Assembly: GCA_944381615.1 (NCBI GenBank)
Contig: CALWLT010000037.1
Coordinates: 51,214 to 115,213, forward strand
DNA from: an uncultured Lachnospiraceae bacterium
GTDB lineage: Bacteria > Bacillota > Clostridia > Lachnospirales > Lachnospiraceae
Length of the DNA stretch: 64,000 nt
Direction of reading: 5' to 3'
A model generated the notes under the pieces. That model did no database searches. It had not been told where the DNA came from and saw only the letters and a program-made list of their open reading frames with translations. This document shows positions 8,766 through 15,952 of this stretch, one piece after another. Numbering within the stretch: the first letter of the stretch is position 1; the number at the start of each line of letters is the position of its first letter. A program made the position numbers and the translations under genes.

Positions 8766-9713
8766 CTATATCTGATACCTGCAGGTTCCTCCGATCAGAA
8801 TATCGATCACATTCTGCGCCGCCATCCGGCTCATCCGCGACGACGCCTCCTCGGTCGCCGCCCCCGCATGAGGCGTCAGGATGCAGTTTTCACACCGCGC
8901 CAGCGGGCTGTCCTGCGGCGGTTCGTGCACGGTCGCATCCAGCGCCGCCGCGCGGATCCGGTTCGCCTGCAGCGCCTCCAAAAGCGCCTCCTCATCCACA
9001 ATCCCGCCGCGGGCCGTGTTGACCAGCACCGCGCTTTCCTTCATTTTCGCGAACGCATCCCGCCCGATCAGCCCCTCTGTCTCGCTGGTCAGCGGGGAAT
9101 GGACGGAGATAAAATCCGCCTCGCGAAGAAGCCGGTCCAGCTCCACGTACTCCGCGCCCGTCTCCCGGGCAAACGCTTCGTCCTCAAACACATCGTTTAC
9201 CAGGATCTTCATGTCAAATCCCCGGCACCGGCGGGCCACGCCTTTGCCGATGCGCCCGGCCCCGATCACGCCCAGAACCTTCCCGTACATCTCCAGCCCC
9301 TGGACGCGGGACGTATGTCCGGCCCGGATTGACGCGTCCATCCGGCTGACGCCCCGGGCCGCATCCAGCATCAGGGCCACCGCCAGATCCGCCACAGAAT
9401 CGCCGTTGGCGCCCGGCGTTATCGTGACGGCAATCCCGCGTTTTCTCGCCGCCGCCACATCGACCCGGTCGTAGCCGACCCCGTAGCGGGAAATAACCTT
9501 CAGCCGCGGACAGGCCGCCATCTGCGCGTCGTCAATCTCCTCCAGCCCGGCAATCAGGGCGTCCGCGTCCGCGAGTTCCCGCATCCGCTCCTCCATTGCC
9601 GCATCCTCTGCCAGCCTGACCCAGCCAATGCCCGCCGCCGTCAGGCAGTCGTACGCCTTGCCGTCGGTTTTGCCAAACGAGCGGGCCGTGATAACCGCTT
9701 TGTACGTGCTCAT
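8766..9713 (-). CDS. D-isomer-specific 2-hydroxyacid dehydrogenase
   Basis: The 315-residue protein is in the phosphoglycerate/glyoxylate/2-ketogluconate reductase superfamily. It has VISRYGVGYDRVDVAAA, the NAD-binding loop GVIGAGRIGKGVARR, the substrate arginine region VNTARGGIVDEEALLEAL, the glutamate of the catalytic triad (HEPPQDSPL) and the terminal histidine (LTPHAGAATEEA). In this setting it may reduce a 2-keto sugar acid to the hydroxy acid that is then phosphorylated. The ATG at 9713 (MSTYKAV) overlaps the kinase stop by 4 bp, so the longer upstream open frame is ignored. Confidence 0.83.
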   Translation of the reverse strand: MSTYKAVITARSFGKTDGKAYDCLTAAGIGWVRLAEDAAMEERMRELADADALIAGLEEIDDAQMAACPRLKVISRYGVGYDRVDVAAARKRGIAVTITPGANGDSVADLAVALMLDAARGVSRMDASIRAGHTSRVQGLEMYGKVLGVIGAGRIGKGVARRCRGFDMKILVNDVFEDEAFARETGAEYVELDRLLREADFISVHSPLTSETEGLIGRDAFAKMKESAVLVNTARGGIVDEEALLEALQANRIRAAALDATVHEPPQDSPLARCENCILTPHAGAATEEASSRMSRMAAQNVIDILIGGTCRYQI

Positions 9714-11152
9714 GCTTTTCCTCCCGCCTTTCCTGACCCCTCGTCGCGATAGCAGTCCAGATACCTCTGATAGCGCTCCCGGTAGGCCTTCTGCCGTTCC
9801 GGCCGGGGATGGATGACCGCCGCCGGCGGACTGTGAAAATCCTCCGCGCGCCCGATCGCGCCCAGCCGCTCCATGCCCAGCACAATCCCTCCCATGAGGG
9901 AACTCTGCGCCTGCCGGTCCACCTCCAGCTCCTCCTGGAAAATATCCGCGCACATCTGCGACCAGACAGGGGAGTTCAGAATCCCGCCCGAAAACCGGAT
10001 CCGCTGCGGCCGCCCGGCCGTCCGGACCAGCTCTTCATAACACTGATAAAGATTAAATAAAACGCCTTCCTGCACCGCCCGGTAAAGTTCCTTTACCGTG
10101 TGCGACGCTTTCAGCCGCAGGAAACGGCCGCGCCGCTCGTCCCGCCATCCGGGACAGCGCTCTCCGAACAAAAACGGGAGAAATACCGGGAGATCCGCCT
10201 CCCGCGTAAACTCCATCTCCAGCTCCTGATACGTGCTGCCGGAGGCAAAATTCTTCTTAAACCAGTCGATGCAGTTGCAGGCCCCCGACGTGGCCGCGCC
10301 GGACAGCCAGCGTTTCGGCGACAGGTAGCACCAGGTGCTGGGATCCTTCGGCAGAACCGGCGCGTCCGTGCTCAGGCGCAGCGCCCCGCTCGTCCCCACG
10401 GAAAATGTCATCACGCCCTCGCGGATCGCGCCCACTCCGATCTGGTTCAGGCCGCCGTCCGCATTCGACGGGATCACGGGGACCCCCTCCCGCACGCCCA
10501 GCGCCCGGGCCGCTTCGGCCTGAAGCGGAAACGTCTCCTCAGAGGAGAGCAGGCGCGGCAGCGCCTCTTCCTCAATGCCCAGCTCCTCCATCAGCGCCGC
10601 GTCATACCGGAGCTCCCGGATATCCAAAAGCCCCGTCCCGGAAGCCGTGCATCTCGTCGCCGCAAATTCTCCCGTCATGCGAAACGTATTGTAGACCCCC
10701 TGGCCTCCGATCCGGTACCCGCGCAGCGCCTTTCCTTCCCGTTTCAGCATCAGGAGCTTGTAAAACGGATAAATGGCATTGACCATGCAGCCGGTCCTCC
10801 GGTAGTGATCCTCCGTGTACGTCGGATCGCGCCGCAGCGTCCGGCACACGGCGGACGCCCCCGTATAGCACCAGGGATAGACCGGGGTCTGCGGCTCCAT
10901 CTGCCGGTCAAACAGGCAGAGAGAATGCCACGTCCCGCCCAGCGAAATCAGGGCGATCTCATCGCCGCACACGGCGGACGCCTCCCGTCCCACCTCCAGA
11001 AGCGCGCGGTATACTGCGTCCGCGTCGTGAATACTCCGATCCGGATACATGGCGGGATACGGTTTGGTTTTCAGGACTGACTGTCCGTTTTCCGTGTCAT
11101 ATAAAAACGCTTTGGCCGACGATGTTGAAGATTCCAGTGCCAGTATTTTCAT
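9710..11152 (-). CDS. FGGY-family carbohydrate kinase, gluconokinase-like
   Basis: The 480-residue kinase has the N-terminal actin-like ATPase fold (MKILALESSTSSAKAFLYD, SLGGTWHSLCL) and C-terminal FGGY features (NADGGLNQIGVGA, TFSVGTSGALR, FLFGERCPGWRDERRG, IRFSGGILNSPVW). GERCPGW is typical of gluconokinase and xylulokinase relatives. With gnd downstream, phosphorylation of gluconate or a close sugar acid to a 6-phospho acid is the simplest reading. It is the first gene of the operon, directly behind the promoter region 11246-11273, and overlaps the dehydrogenase gene by ATGA. Confidence 0.82.
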   Translation of the reverse strand: MKILALESSTSSAKAFLYDTENGQSVLKTKPYPAMYPDRSIHDADAVYRALLEVGREASAVCGDEIALISLGGTWHSLCLFDRQMEPQTPVYPWCYTGASAVCRTLRRDPTYTEDHYRRTGCMVNAIYPFYKLLMLKREGKALRGYRIGGQGVYNTFRMTGEFAATRCTASGTGLLDIRELRYDAALMEELGIEEEALPRLLSSEETFPLQAEAARALGVREGVPVIPSNADGGLNQIGVGAIREGVMTFSVGTSGALRLSTDAPVLPKDPSTWCYLSPKRWLSGAATSGACNCIDWFKKNFASGSTYQELEMEFTREADLPVFLPFLFGERCPGWRDERRGRFLRLKASHTVKELYRAVQEGVLFNLYQCYEELVRTAGRPQRIRFSGGILNSPVWSQMCADIFQEELEVDRQAQSSLMGGIVLGMERLGAIGRAEDFHSPPAAVIHPRPERQKAYRERYQRYLDCYRDEGSGKAGGKA

Positions 11153-11245
11153 GTTCAGATATCCTTTGATTTCCCGTTTTCAGGCTGCATGCTGCATACG
11201 ATAAAAATATATTTTTTTAATTTAATAATATATTTTATGATCTGA

Positions 11246-11273
11246 ATTATATATTGTTTTTCAGGAAATACAA
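11246..11273 (-). promoter_or_regulatory. Probable promoter of the sugar-acid operon
   Basis: On the minus strand TTGTAT is followed after 16 bp by a perfect TATAAT, about 95 bp upstream of the kinase ATG, in a strongly AT-rich stretch. Upstream lie a perfect 10-bp palindrome (TATCATGATA, 11321-11330) and two direct copies of AAGATTCTG (11288-11296 and 11330-11338; 42 bp apart, about four helical turns). These are candidates for binding sites of the neighbouring GntR protein. The -35 match is weak, so the exact start is uncertain. Confidence 0.5.
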
Positions 11274-11376
11274 GTGGTAAAAGAACCAAGATTCTGGAAA
11301 TTTTTTAGGCATATTGTCTATATCATGATAAGATTCTGAAAAGAGATGCGCTGGATCCAAAAAAATGCGGCGGATC

Positions 11377-11401
11377 CAAAAAAGGCGGCCCGAAGGCCGC
11401 C
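11377..11401 (-). terminator. Intrinsic terminator of gntR
   Basis: On the minus strand a 7-bp GC stem (GGCGGCC / GGCCGCC) closed by a TTCG tetraloop is followed by TTTTTT. It begins 27 bp after the gntR stop and separates the regulator from the operon promoter region. Confidence 0.88.
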
Positions 11402-11427
11402 CGCGCTGTATTTCGTTTTGCCGTCCC

Positions 11428-12198
11428 CTATTTGATCCGTTCGCTGCGCATGATAATCCGCACCGACTCCACCGCGTTGCGAATGTGCAGGCGGATGCAC
11501 TCCCTCAGGCGCTCTTCATCCCCGTCCACGATCGCCTGAAAGATCGCCTTGTGCTCCGTCAGACCCGCCATGTCCTTTTCCGCCGACTGGCGGCGGAAAA
11601 TATAATTGGAGTAAATAAACGGATTGATCCGCTTGTACATGTCCACCAGCTTCTGGTTGCCCGCGCACTTCAGATAGATCCGGTGAAATTCATAATCGTG
11701 ATTGTAGTCCTGCAAAAACAGCTCCACATCGCTCGTATCCAGGAACCGCTTCATGATCTCTTCGTGCTCTTCGATATTCTGCTCCAGCTCCCGCCTGAGC
11801 GCCTTATTGATCCGCACCGCGTTGATAATCTGACGGGTATAATAGAGATCCATCATCAGGCGCAGATCAAAAATCTCCTCCGCGTCCGACAGCGAGATCG
11901 GGCGCACCACCATCCCCTGCCGCGGATAATTTTCTACAATTTCCTCCGCGATCATCCGGTTTAACGCCAGCTTGACCGGCATCTCCGACGTCCCGTAGCG
12001 GGCCGCCAGCTCCCGCGTGACCAGCTTGTCCCCGGGCTGCAGCTCCCCCACGATGATATCGCGCCGGATGTTGCGGCAGATCATATCCACCAGCGTCTCT
12101 TTTTTCCCGTTTTCCAGATCCGAATCCTCTGTCAGGTATTCCGGAACCGGAACCTTTGCCGCTTCCGCCTCCGGCCTGACTGCCTTTCGCCTTGCCAT
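11428..12198 (-). CDS. GntR-family transcriptional regulator (FadR/FCD subfamily)
   Basis: The 256-residue protein has an N-terminal winged helix (residues about 40-105; GELQPGDKLVTRELAARYGTS) and an all-helical C-terminal FCD ligand domain (EIFDLRLMMDLY; histidines in HDYEFH and LTEHKAIF that fit the metal/ligand site). FCD-type GntR proteins usually sense sugar acids or carboxylates and repress the adjacent operon. It is encoded just upstream of, and in the same direction as, the sugar-acid operon, but behind its own promoter and terminator. The first 35 residues are a charged extension absent from most relatives. Confidence 0.87.
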   Translation of the reverse strand: MARRKAVRPEAEAAKVPVPEYLTEDSDLENGKKETLVDMICRNIRRDIIVGELQPGDKLVTRELAARYGTSEMPVKLALNRMIAEEIVENYPRQGMVVRPISLSDAEEIFDLRLMMDLYYTRQIINAVRINKALRRELEQNIEEHEEIMKRFLDTSDVELFLQDYNHDYEFHRIYLKCAGNQKLVDMYKRINPFIYSNYIFRRQSAEKDMAGLTEHKAIFQAIVDGDEERLRECIRLHIRNAVESVRIIMRSERIK

Positions 12199-12287
12199 AA
12201 TTCTTTCCTTCCTTTTTCCGTATCCCGCGTCCCGCCAAAGCGCCGCGCGCCCGGCAGACCTTTCTTCTCCACGGATCTTTCCTTTTC

Positions 12288-12316
12288 AGTATAGGCCGCG
12301 CCCGGAAAAAAGACAA
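12288..12316 (-). promoter_or_regulatory. gntR promoter
   Basis: Minus-strand TTGTCT, 17-bp spacer, TATACT, located about 90 bp upstream of the gntR ATG. It is divergent from the ilvE promoter 62 bp away. Confidence 0.7.
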
Positions 12317-12377
12317 GTTCTTTCCCGGTTTCCGCGGCAGAAAATCAGAAAATTTTTCCTCTGCCGGCCAAAAATTC

Positions 12378-12406
12378 TTGCATCAGAGAAAGGAAGTTAT
12401 TATAAT
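12378..12406 (+). promoter_or_regulatory. ilvE promoter
   Basis: TTGCAT (12378-12383), 17-bp spacer, perfect TATAAT (12401-12406). The ilvE ATG lies 62 bp downstream; no attenuator-type hairpin is visible in that leader. Confidence 0.8.
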
Positions 12407-12468
12407 AATTGATAAACAACAACGTAACCCGTCCACATCAGACGTACAGCAAGATTGGAGCAAGCACT

Positions 12469-13494
12469 ATGGAAAAGAAAAATATTGACTGGGGAAATAT
12501 CGGATTCGGATACCGGCAGACCGATTACCGTTACGTATCGATGTACCGGAACGGCGCCTGGGATGAGGGCGGCCTGACCACAGACGACACCGTTACTTTA
12601 AGCGAATGCGCCTGCGTCCTTCAGTACGCCCAGACCTGCTTTGAGGGCCTGAAGGCATACACCACGGAGGACGGCCACATCGTGACCTTCCGCCCGGATC
12701 TCAACGCCGAGCGCATGGAAAATTCTGCCAAAGGACTGGAGATGCCTCCCTTCCCGCGGGATCGCTTCGTGGACGCCGTCTGCGAGGTCGTCGCCGCCAA
12801 CGCGGCCTACGTCCCGCCGTACGGTTCCGGCGCCAGCCTCTATATCCGCCCCTATATGTTTGGCTTTGACGCCGTGATCGGTGTGAAACCGGCCAGCGAA
12901 TATCAGTTCCGCATCTTTACGACGCCGGTCGGCCCCTACTTTAAGGGCGGCGCAAAGCCGATTACCATCCGCGTCAGCGACTTTGACCGCGCGGCGCCCC
13001 ACGGCACCGGGTGCATCAAGGCGGGCCTGAACTACGCCATGAGCCTGCATCCCATCATGGAAGCCCACCGCCAGGGCTTTGACGAGAACGTCTATCTGGA
13101 TCCGGCGACGCGCACGAAGATTGAGGAAACCGGCGGCGCCAACATGATCTTTATCACAAAGGACAACAAGCTGGTTACGCCCAAGTCTGACAGCATCCTT
13201 CCCTCCATTACCCGCCGCTCCATCCTGCAGGTGGCGAGAGATTACCTGGGCATGGAGACGGAAGAGCGCGAGGTTTATCTGGAGGAAGTTCCGGAATTTG
13301 TGGAGTGCGGCCTCTGCGGCACCGCAGCCGTCATCTCCCCGGTCGGCAAGATCGTCGATCACGGAAGAGAGATCTGCTTTGCCAGCGGGATGAACGAGAT
13401 GGGCAAGGTCACGAAGAAGCTTTACGACACGCTGACCGGCATCCAGATGGGCCACATCAAAGCGCCCGAGGGCTGGATTAAAGTAATCAAATAA
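12469..13494 (+). CDS. ilvE: Branched-chain amino acid aminotransferase
   Basis: The 341-residue fold-type IV PLP enzyme interconverts Leu/Ile/Val and their 2-oxo acids. Class IV motifs are visible: SLYIRPYMFG, GCIKAGLNYAMSL with the PLP lysine, the ETGGANMIFI phosphate/cofactor region, and the late ECGLCGTAAVISPVG loop. The ATG at 12469 (MEKKNIDWG) is preceded by GGAG at 8 bp; the upstream in-frame extension starts inside the promoter leader and is rejected. It is a single-gene unit with its own promoter and a strong terminator. Confidence 0.93.
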   Translation: MEKKNIDWGNIGFGYRQTDYRYVSMYRNGAWDEGGLTTDDTVTLSECACVLQYAQTCFEGLKAYTTEDGHIVTFRPDLNAERMENSAKGLEMPPFPRDRFVDAVCEVVAANAAYVPPYGSGASLYIRPYMFGFDAVIGVKPASEYQFRIFTTPVGPYFKGGAKPITIRVSDFDRAAPHGTGCIKAGLNYAMSLHPIMEAHRQGFDENVYLDPATRTKIEETGGANMIFITKDNKLVTPKSDSILPSITRRSILQVARDYLGMETEEREVYLEEVPEFVECGLCGTAAVISPVGKIVDHGREICFASGMNEMGKVTKKLYDTLTGIQMGHIKAPEGWIKVIK

Positions 13495-13497
13495 TTG

Positions 13498-13533
13498 AAA
13501 AAGGGGTACCGCTCGAGCGGTACCCCCCTTTTA
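13498..13533. terminator. Bidirectional terminator between ilvE and the 13539 gene
   Basis: A perfect GC-rich inverted repeat (arm GGGGTACCGC, TCGA at the centre) flanked by A5 and by a T4 run. It serves ilvE on the plus strand and the converging 13539-14318 gene on the minus strand. Confidence 0.9.
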
Positions 13534-13538
13534 TACAA

Positions 13539-14318
13539 TTATAAGATAAACTGAATCAAAATGGTCAGTGCAAACGCGGCAAAACAACTGAACCATATCC
13601 AACGGCGATATTTGCCGGATGAGAGAATCGTATTAATAATGGCAATCAAAAACCCAATGGAAGCAACGGTTGCGAAATTCATTGTTAAAAGCATCTTTGT
13701 GCTGACATTTTGGACCGCAAGAGAAACATTTACATTGACTAAGCTGAAAATCGCCACAAATATTGCCATCAGAGCAAGGATATTGCTGTAAATCGTTTTT
13801 TCAATTTCCTTTATTTGATCTATTTTCTGCTCAATATCTGTCATTTCTTTTGAGAAAGCAGAAGTGTACCTGCCCATGCCCCTGAATTCAAATTCGCTTT
13901 GAAATGTGCCGTTGTAGGGCTTTTCTACATCAGAAGAAAGTACGATAAACAGGATGGAAGCTATTCCGGAAGTACAGTCTAAAGTGATGGATTGCCGGGA
14001 TATATTGGTTATCCTGAAAAAGACTTTTGTATCGTGTCCTGGCTGGTAGATAGGGGCATCTAAAGAGAACCCCTGACGGATACGGCTGTTTCGGAGGCTG
14101 ACAATTCCCATTATATTGTCAGGAAGAATAATGCGTTCTTTTGATTTAACAAATACAGAATCGCCTGGAAGCAGGGTAATCGAATCCAATTCCTTCCCAG
14201 GATCGTTACAGAATGTTTCAGGCATCAGATCATAGCAAATATTCTGAACTTGTTCCGGATTAAAGGGGGAAACCAGTTTATCTCTGTATTCTTTTATATT
14301 TTTGTCAGTTAAAACCAT
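13539..14318 (-). CDS. Degenerate dCTP deaminase/dUTPase-fold protein with three C-terminal membrane helices
   Basis: The 259-residue protein is not a known housekeeping enzyme. Residues 1-150 follow dCTP deaminase (Dcd): LTDKNIKEY and SPFNPEQVQNICYDL match the Dcd N-terminus; LPDNIMGIVSLRNSRIRQGF matches the 'P..l.G.v.grSSlaR.Gl' core; YQPGHDTKVFFRITN matches 'dPGw.G.i.lEf.N'; EKPYNGTFQ matches the 'PY.gky' end. However, the position of catalytic Ser111 (E. coli numbering) is Asn77 and of catalytic Glu138 is Arg102, while Arg76 and Arg81 remain. Deamination is therefore unlikely; nucleotide sensing is possible. Residues 158-178 are a charged helix, and about 180-200, 212-232 and 240-259 are membrane spans. 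It has its own promoter and an AGGAGG RBS. The gene is clearly AT-richer (22 G/C in 13741-13800 against 37 in 12721-12780 of ilvE), suggesting transfer. Confidence 0.7.
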   Translation of the reverse strand: MVLTDKNIKEYRDKLVSPFNPEQVQNICYDLMPETFCNDPGKELDSITLLPGDSVFVKSKERIILPDNIMGIVSLRNSRIRQGFSLDAPIYQPGHDTKVFFRITNISRQSITLDCTSGIASILFIVLSSDVEKPYNGTFQSEFEFRGMGRYTSAFSKEMTDIEQKIDQIKEIEKTIYSNILALMAIFVAIFSLVNVNVSLAVQNVSTKMLLTMNFATVASIGFLIAIINTILSSGKYRRWIWFSCFAAFALTILIQFIL

Positions 14319-14348
14319 GGCGTTCCTCCTGTTTTAAAATATTAATAT

Positions 14349-14377
14349 AGTATACACCGGATAAAATAAAAGAACAA
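14349..14377 (-). promoter_or_regulatory. Promoter of the Dcd-like membrane protein gene
   Basis: Minus-strand TTGTTC, 17-bp spacer, TATACT, ending about 30 bp before the ATG. The gene is therefore an independent monocistronic unit. Confidence 0.75.
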
Positions 14378-14443
14378 GTATTTTTCAGAGACGAATAGGA
14401 TTAATTTTTTCAAAATTTCCTGCATACTCTTCCCGCTATCGCT

Positions 14444-14950
14444 TCAGCCGGCCGGTTCTTCCGCCGGTTCTTTCCGCTCCTTTTTCTTTCTGCGCAGCTC
14501 CCTGAAAAAATCCGACAGCATCCGGGAGCACGCCTCCCCCAGGATCCCGCGCTCCACCTGCGCCTGATGATTAAACCCCTTCTCCTCCAGCAGATTGCAG
14601 ACCGACCCGGCGCAGCCCGCCTTGGGATTCATGGAGCCGATAAAGACCCGCGGGATCCTGGCCTGCACGATCGCCCCCGCGCACATGGGGCACGGCTCCA
14701 GCGTCACATAGAGATCGCAGCCCTCCAGCCTCCAGTCGCCCATCCGGTGGCAAGCTTTGCGAATGGCCGTAATCTCCGCGTGCGCCAGCGCGCTATGATC
14801 CGTCATCCGCCGGTTATAGCCGCGCCCGATGATCCGATCCTCATATACAATCACACAGCCGATTGGCACTTCTCCCAGCGCCAGCGCCTTCTTCGCCTCG
14901 CGCACCGCCGCCCGCATATATTTTTCTTCCGCCGTCAGTCTTGCCGCCAT
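14444..14950 (-). CDS. tadA: tRNA adenosine(34) deaminase
   Basis: The 168-residue zinc deaminase converts A34 to inosine in tRNA-Arg(ACG). Catalytic motifs are complete: HAE (zinc His and proton-shuttle Glu) in SALAHAEITAI and the PCPMC zinc cysteines in LYVTLEPCPMCAGAI. The ATG at 14950 (MAARLTAEE) is chosen because a good promoter (14987-15016) lies between it and the longer upstream start, and GGGGAG stands 10 bp before it. The C-terminal tail is basic, then acidic (KKKERKEPAEE). Confidence 0.93.
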   Translation of the reverse strand: MAARLTAEEKYMRAAVREAKKALALGEVPIGCVIVYEDRIIGRGYNRRMTDHSALAHAEITAIRKACHRMGDWRLEGCDLYVTLEPCPMCAGAIVQARIPRVFIGSMNPKAGCAGSVCNLLEEKGFNHQAQVERGILGEACSRMLSDFFRELRRKKKERKEPAEEPAG

Positions 14951-14986
14951 CGTCCCTGTTCTCCCCGCCTGCGCAAATCTCCCCGT

Positions 14987-15016
14987 ATTATACTTCCCGC
15001 CCCGGTTTTCTGTCAA
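14987..15016 (-). promoter_or_regulatory. tadA promoter
   Basis: Minus-strand consensus TTGACA (15016-15011), 18-bp spacer, perfect TATAAT (14992-14987). The transcript would begin near 14980, 30 bp before the chosen tadA start. The -35 lies inside a 24-bp sequence that is duplicated upstream. Confidence 0.85.
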
Positions 15017-15055
15017 TACGGGGCAGATGTAGGTTTTCTGTCAATACGGGGCAGA
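15004..15055. repeat. Direct duplication of a 24-bp segment carrying the tadA -35 box
   Basis: The sequence GGTTTTCTGTCAATACGGGG plus CAGA occurs at 15004-15027 and again, identically, at 15032-15055 with TGTA between. Each copy holds TTGACA on the minus strand; only the left copy is correctly spaced from the TATAAT. Confidence 0.9.
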
Positions 15056-15059
15056 ACGG

Positions 15060-15088
15060 TTGCCGCCGCGCGCCGGCCGTATTATAAT
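15060..15088 (+). promoter_or_regulatory. Promoter of the radical-SAM activase gene
   Basis: TTGCCG (15060-15065), 17-bp spacer, TATAAT (15083-15088). The 60-nt leader contains an 8-bp hairpin (GCGGACAG / CTGTCCGC, 15112-15132) before the RBS. Confidence 0.6.
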
Positions 15089-15156
15089 GAAGGAACATGA
15101 GATTGGGCGGCGCGGACAGGCTTTCTGTCCGCACCGCGCAGAGAAAGGAACCGATT

Positions 15157-15849
15157 ATGCTGATTTCCGGTCTTCAGAAAACGACGCTTCTGGATTTTCC
15201 CGGCCGCGTGGCGGCCACTGTTTTTCTGGGCGGCTGCAATTTCCGCTGCCCCTTCTGCCATAACAGCGAACTGATCGCCGGCGGCGATCCTCTCTTTTCG
15301 CCGGAGGAAATTCTCTCCTTCCTGAACAAGCGATCGGGGATCCTGCAGGGCGTCTGCATCACGGGCGGAGAGCCGACGCTGCAGGGCGATCTGGAACCGT
15401 TTTTGGAGGACATCCGCCGGATTGGCCTGGCCGTCAAGCTGGATACGAACGGTTCCCGTCCCGGCGTGCTGCGCCGCCTCTGCGAGCGCGGCCTGGTCGA
15501 CTATATCGCCATGGACATCAAATCCGGCCCGACGGGCTATGCGGCCGCCGCCGGCCTTGACAGCCTGTCCCTCACGCCCATCCGGGAAAGCATTTCCTGG
15601 CTCGTAAACGGCTCTCTTCCCTTTGAATTTCGCACCACGGCCGTACGCGGGCTGCACACAGAACAGGATTTTCGGGAAATCGGCCCGCTGATTGCCGGCT
15701 GCCGCGACTACTACATCCAGAATTACCAGGATTCGCCCCAGGTCCTGACCCGGGGCTTTTCCTCCTTTTGCAAAGAAGAGCTCCTGCACTTTCTAAAACT
15801 GGTCGCGCCCTACACCGCCCGCGCAAACCTTCGCGGCGTCGATTCCTGA
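15157..15849 (+). CDS. Radical SAM activating protein, NrdG2-like (anaerobic ribonucleotide reductase activase family)
   Basis: The 230-residue protein has the radical-SAM CxxxCxxC cluster (GGCNFRCPFCHN) at residues about 27-37, preceded by LLDFPGRVAATVFL as in the NrdG2 family. It also has the SAM-binding ITGGEPTLQGD and a KLDTNGS strand. Such proteins install a glycyl radical on class III ribonucleotide reductase. No nrdD partner is in the window, so the target is inferred from family only. The ATG at 15157 has AAAGGA 7 bp upstream; the longer ORF start is close to the promoter and has no RBS. The last codons lie in a GC-rich repeat cluster. Confidence 0.83.
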   Translation: MLISGLQKTTLLDFPGRVAATVFLGGCNFRCPFCHNSELIAGGDPLFSPEEILSFLNKRSGILQGVCITGGEPTLQGDLEPFLEDIRRIGLAVKLDTNGSRPGVLRRLCERGLVDYIAMDIKSGPTGYAAAAGLDSLSLTPIRESISWLVNGSLPFEFRTTAVRGLHTEQDFREIGPLIAGCRDYYIQNYQDSPQVLTRGFSSFCKEELLHFLKLVAPYTARANLRGVDS

Positions 15850-15952
15850 ACCTTTGCGGCGCCGGTTCCTGAACCTCTCCCCGGCAGACTTTCACGGCGC
15901 CGGTTCCTGAACCTCCCACGGCAGGCTTTCGCGGCGCCGGTTCCTGATTTTT
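15828..15952. repeat. Irregular GC-rich direct repeats between converging genes
   Basis: A motif close to CTTTCGCGGCGCCGGTTCCTGA occurs four times, with its TTCCTGA at 15843, 15866, 15904 and 15941 (steps of 23, 38 and 37 bp). The first, degenerate copy forms the last codons and stop of the activase gene; the others fill the gap before the converging 15952-17307 gene. Confidence 0.8.

Noticed and set aside
14951..15016. Extended N-terminus of TadA
   Set aside because: The extension overlaps a consensus promoter (TTGACA-18-TATAAT) that must lie upstream of the transcript start.
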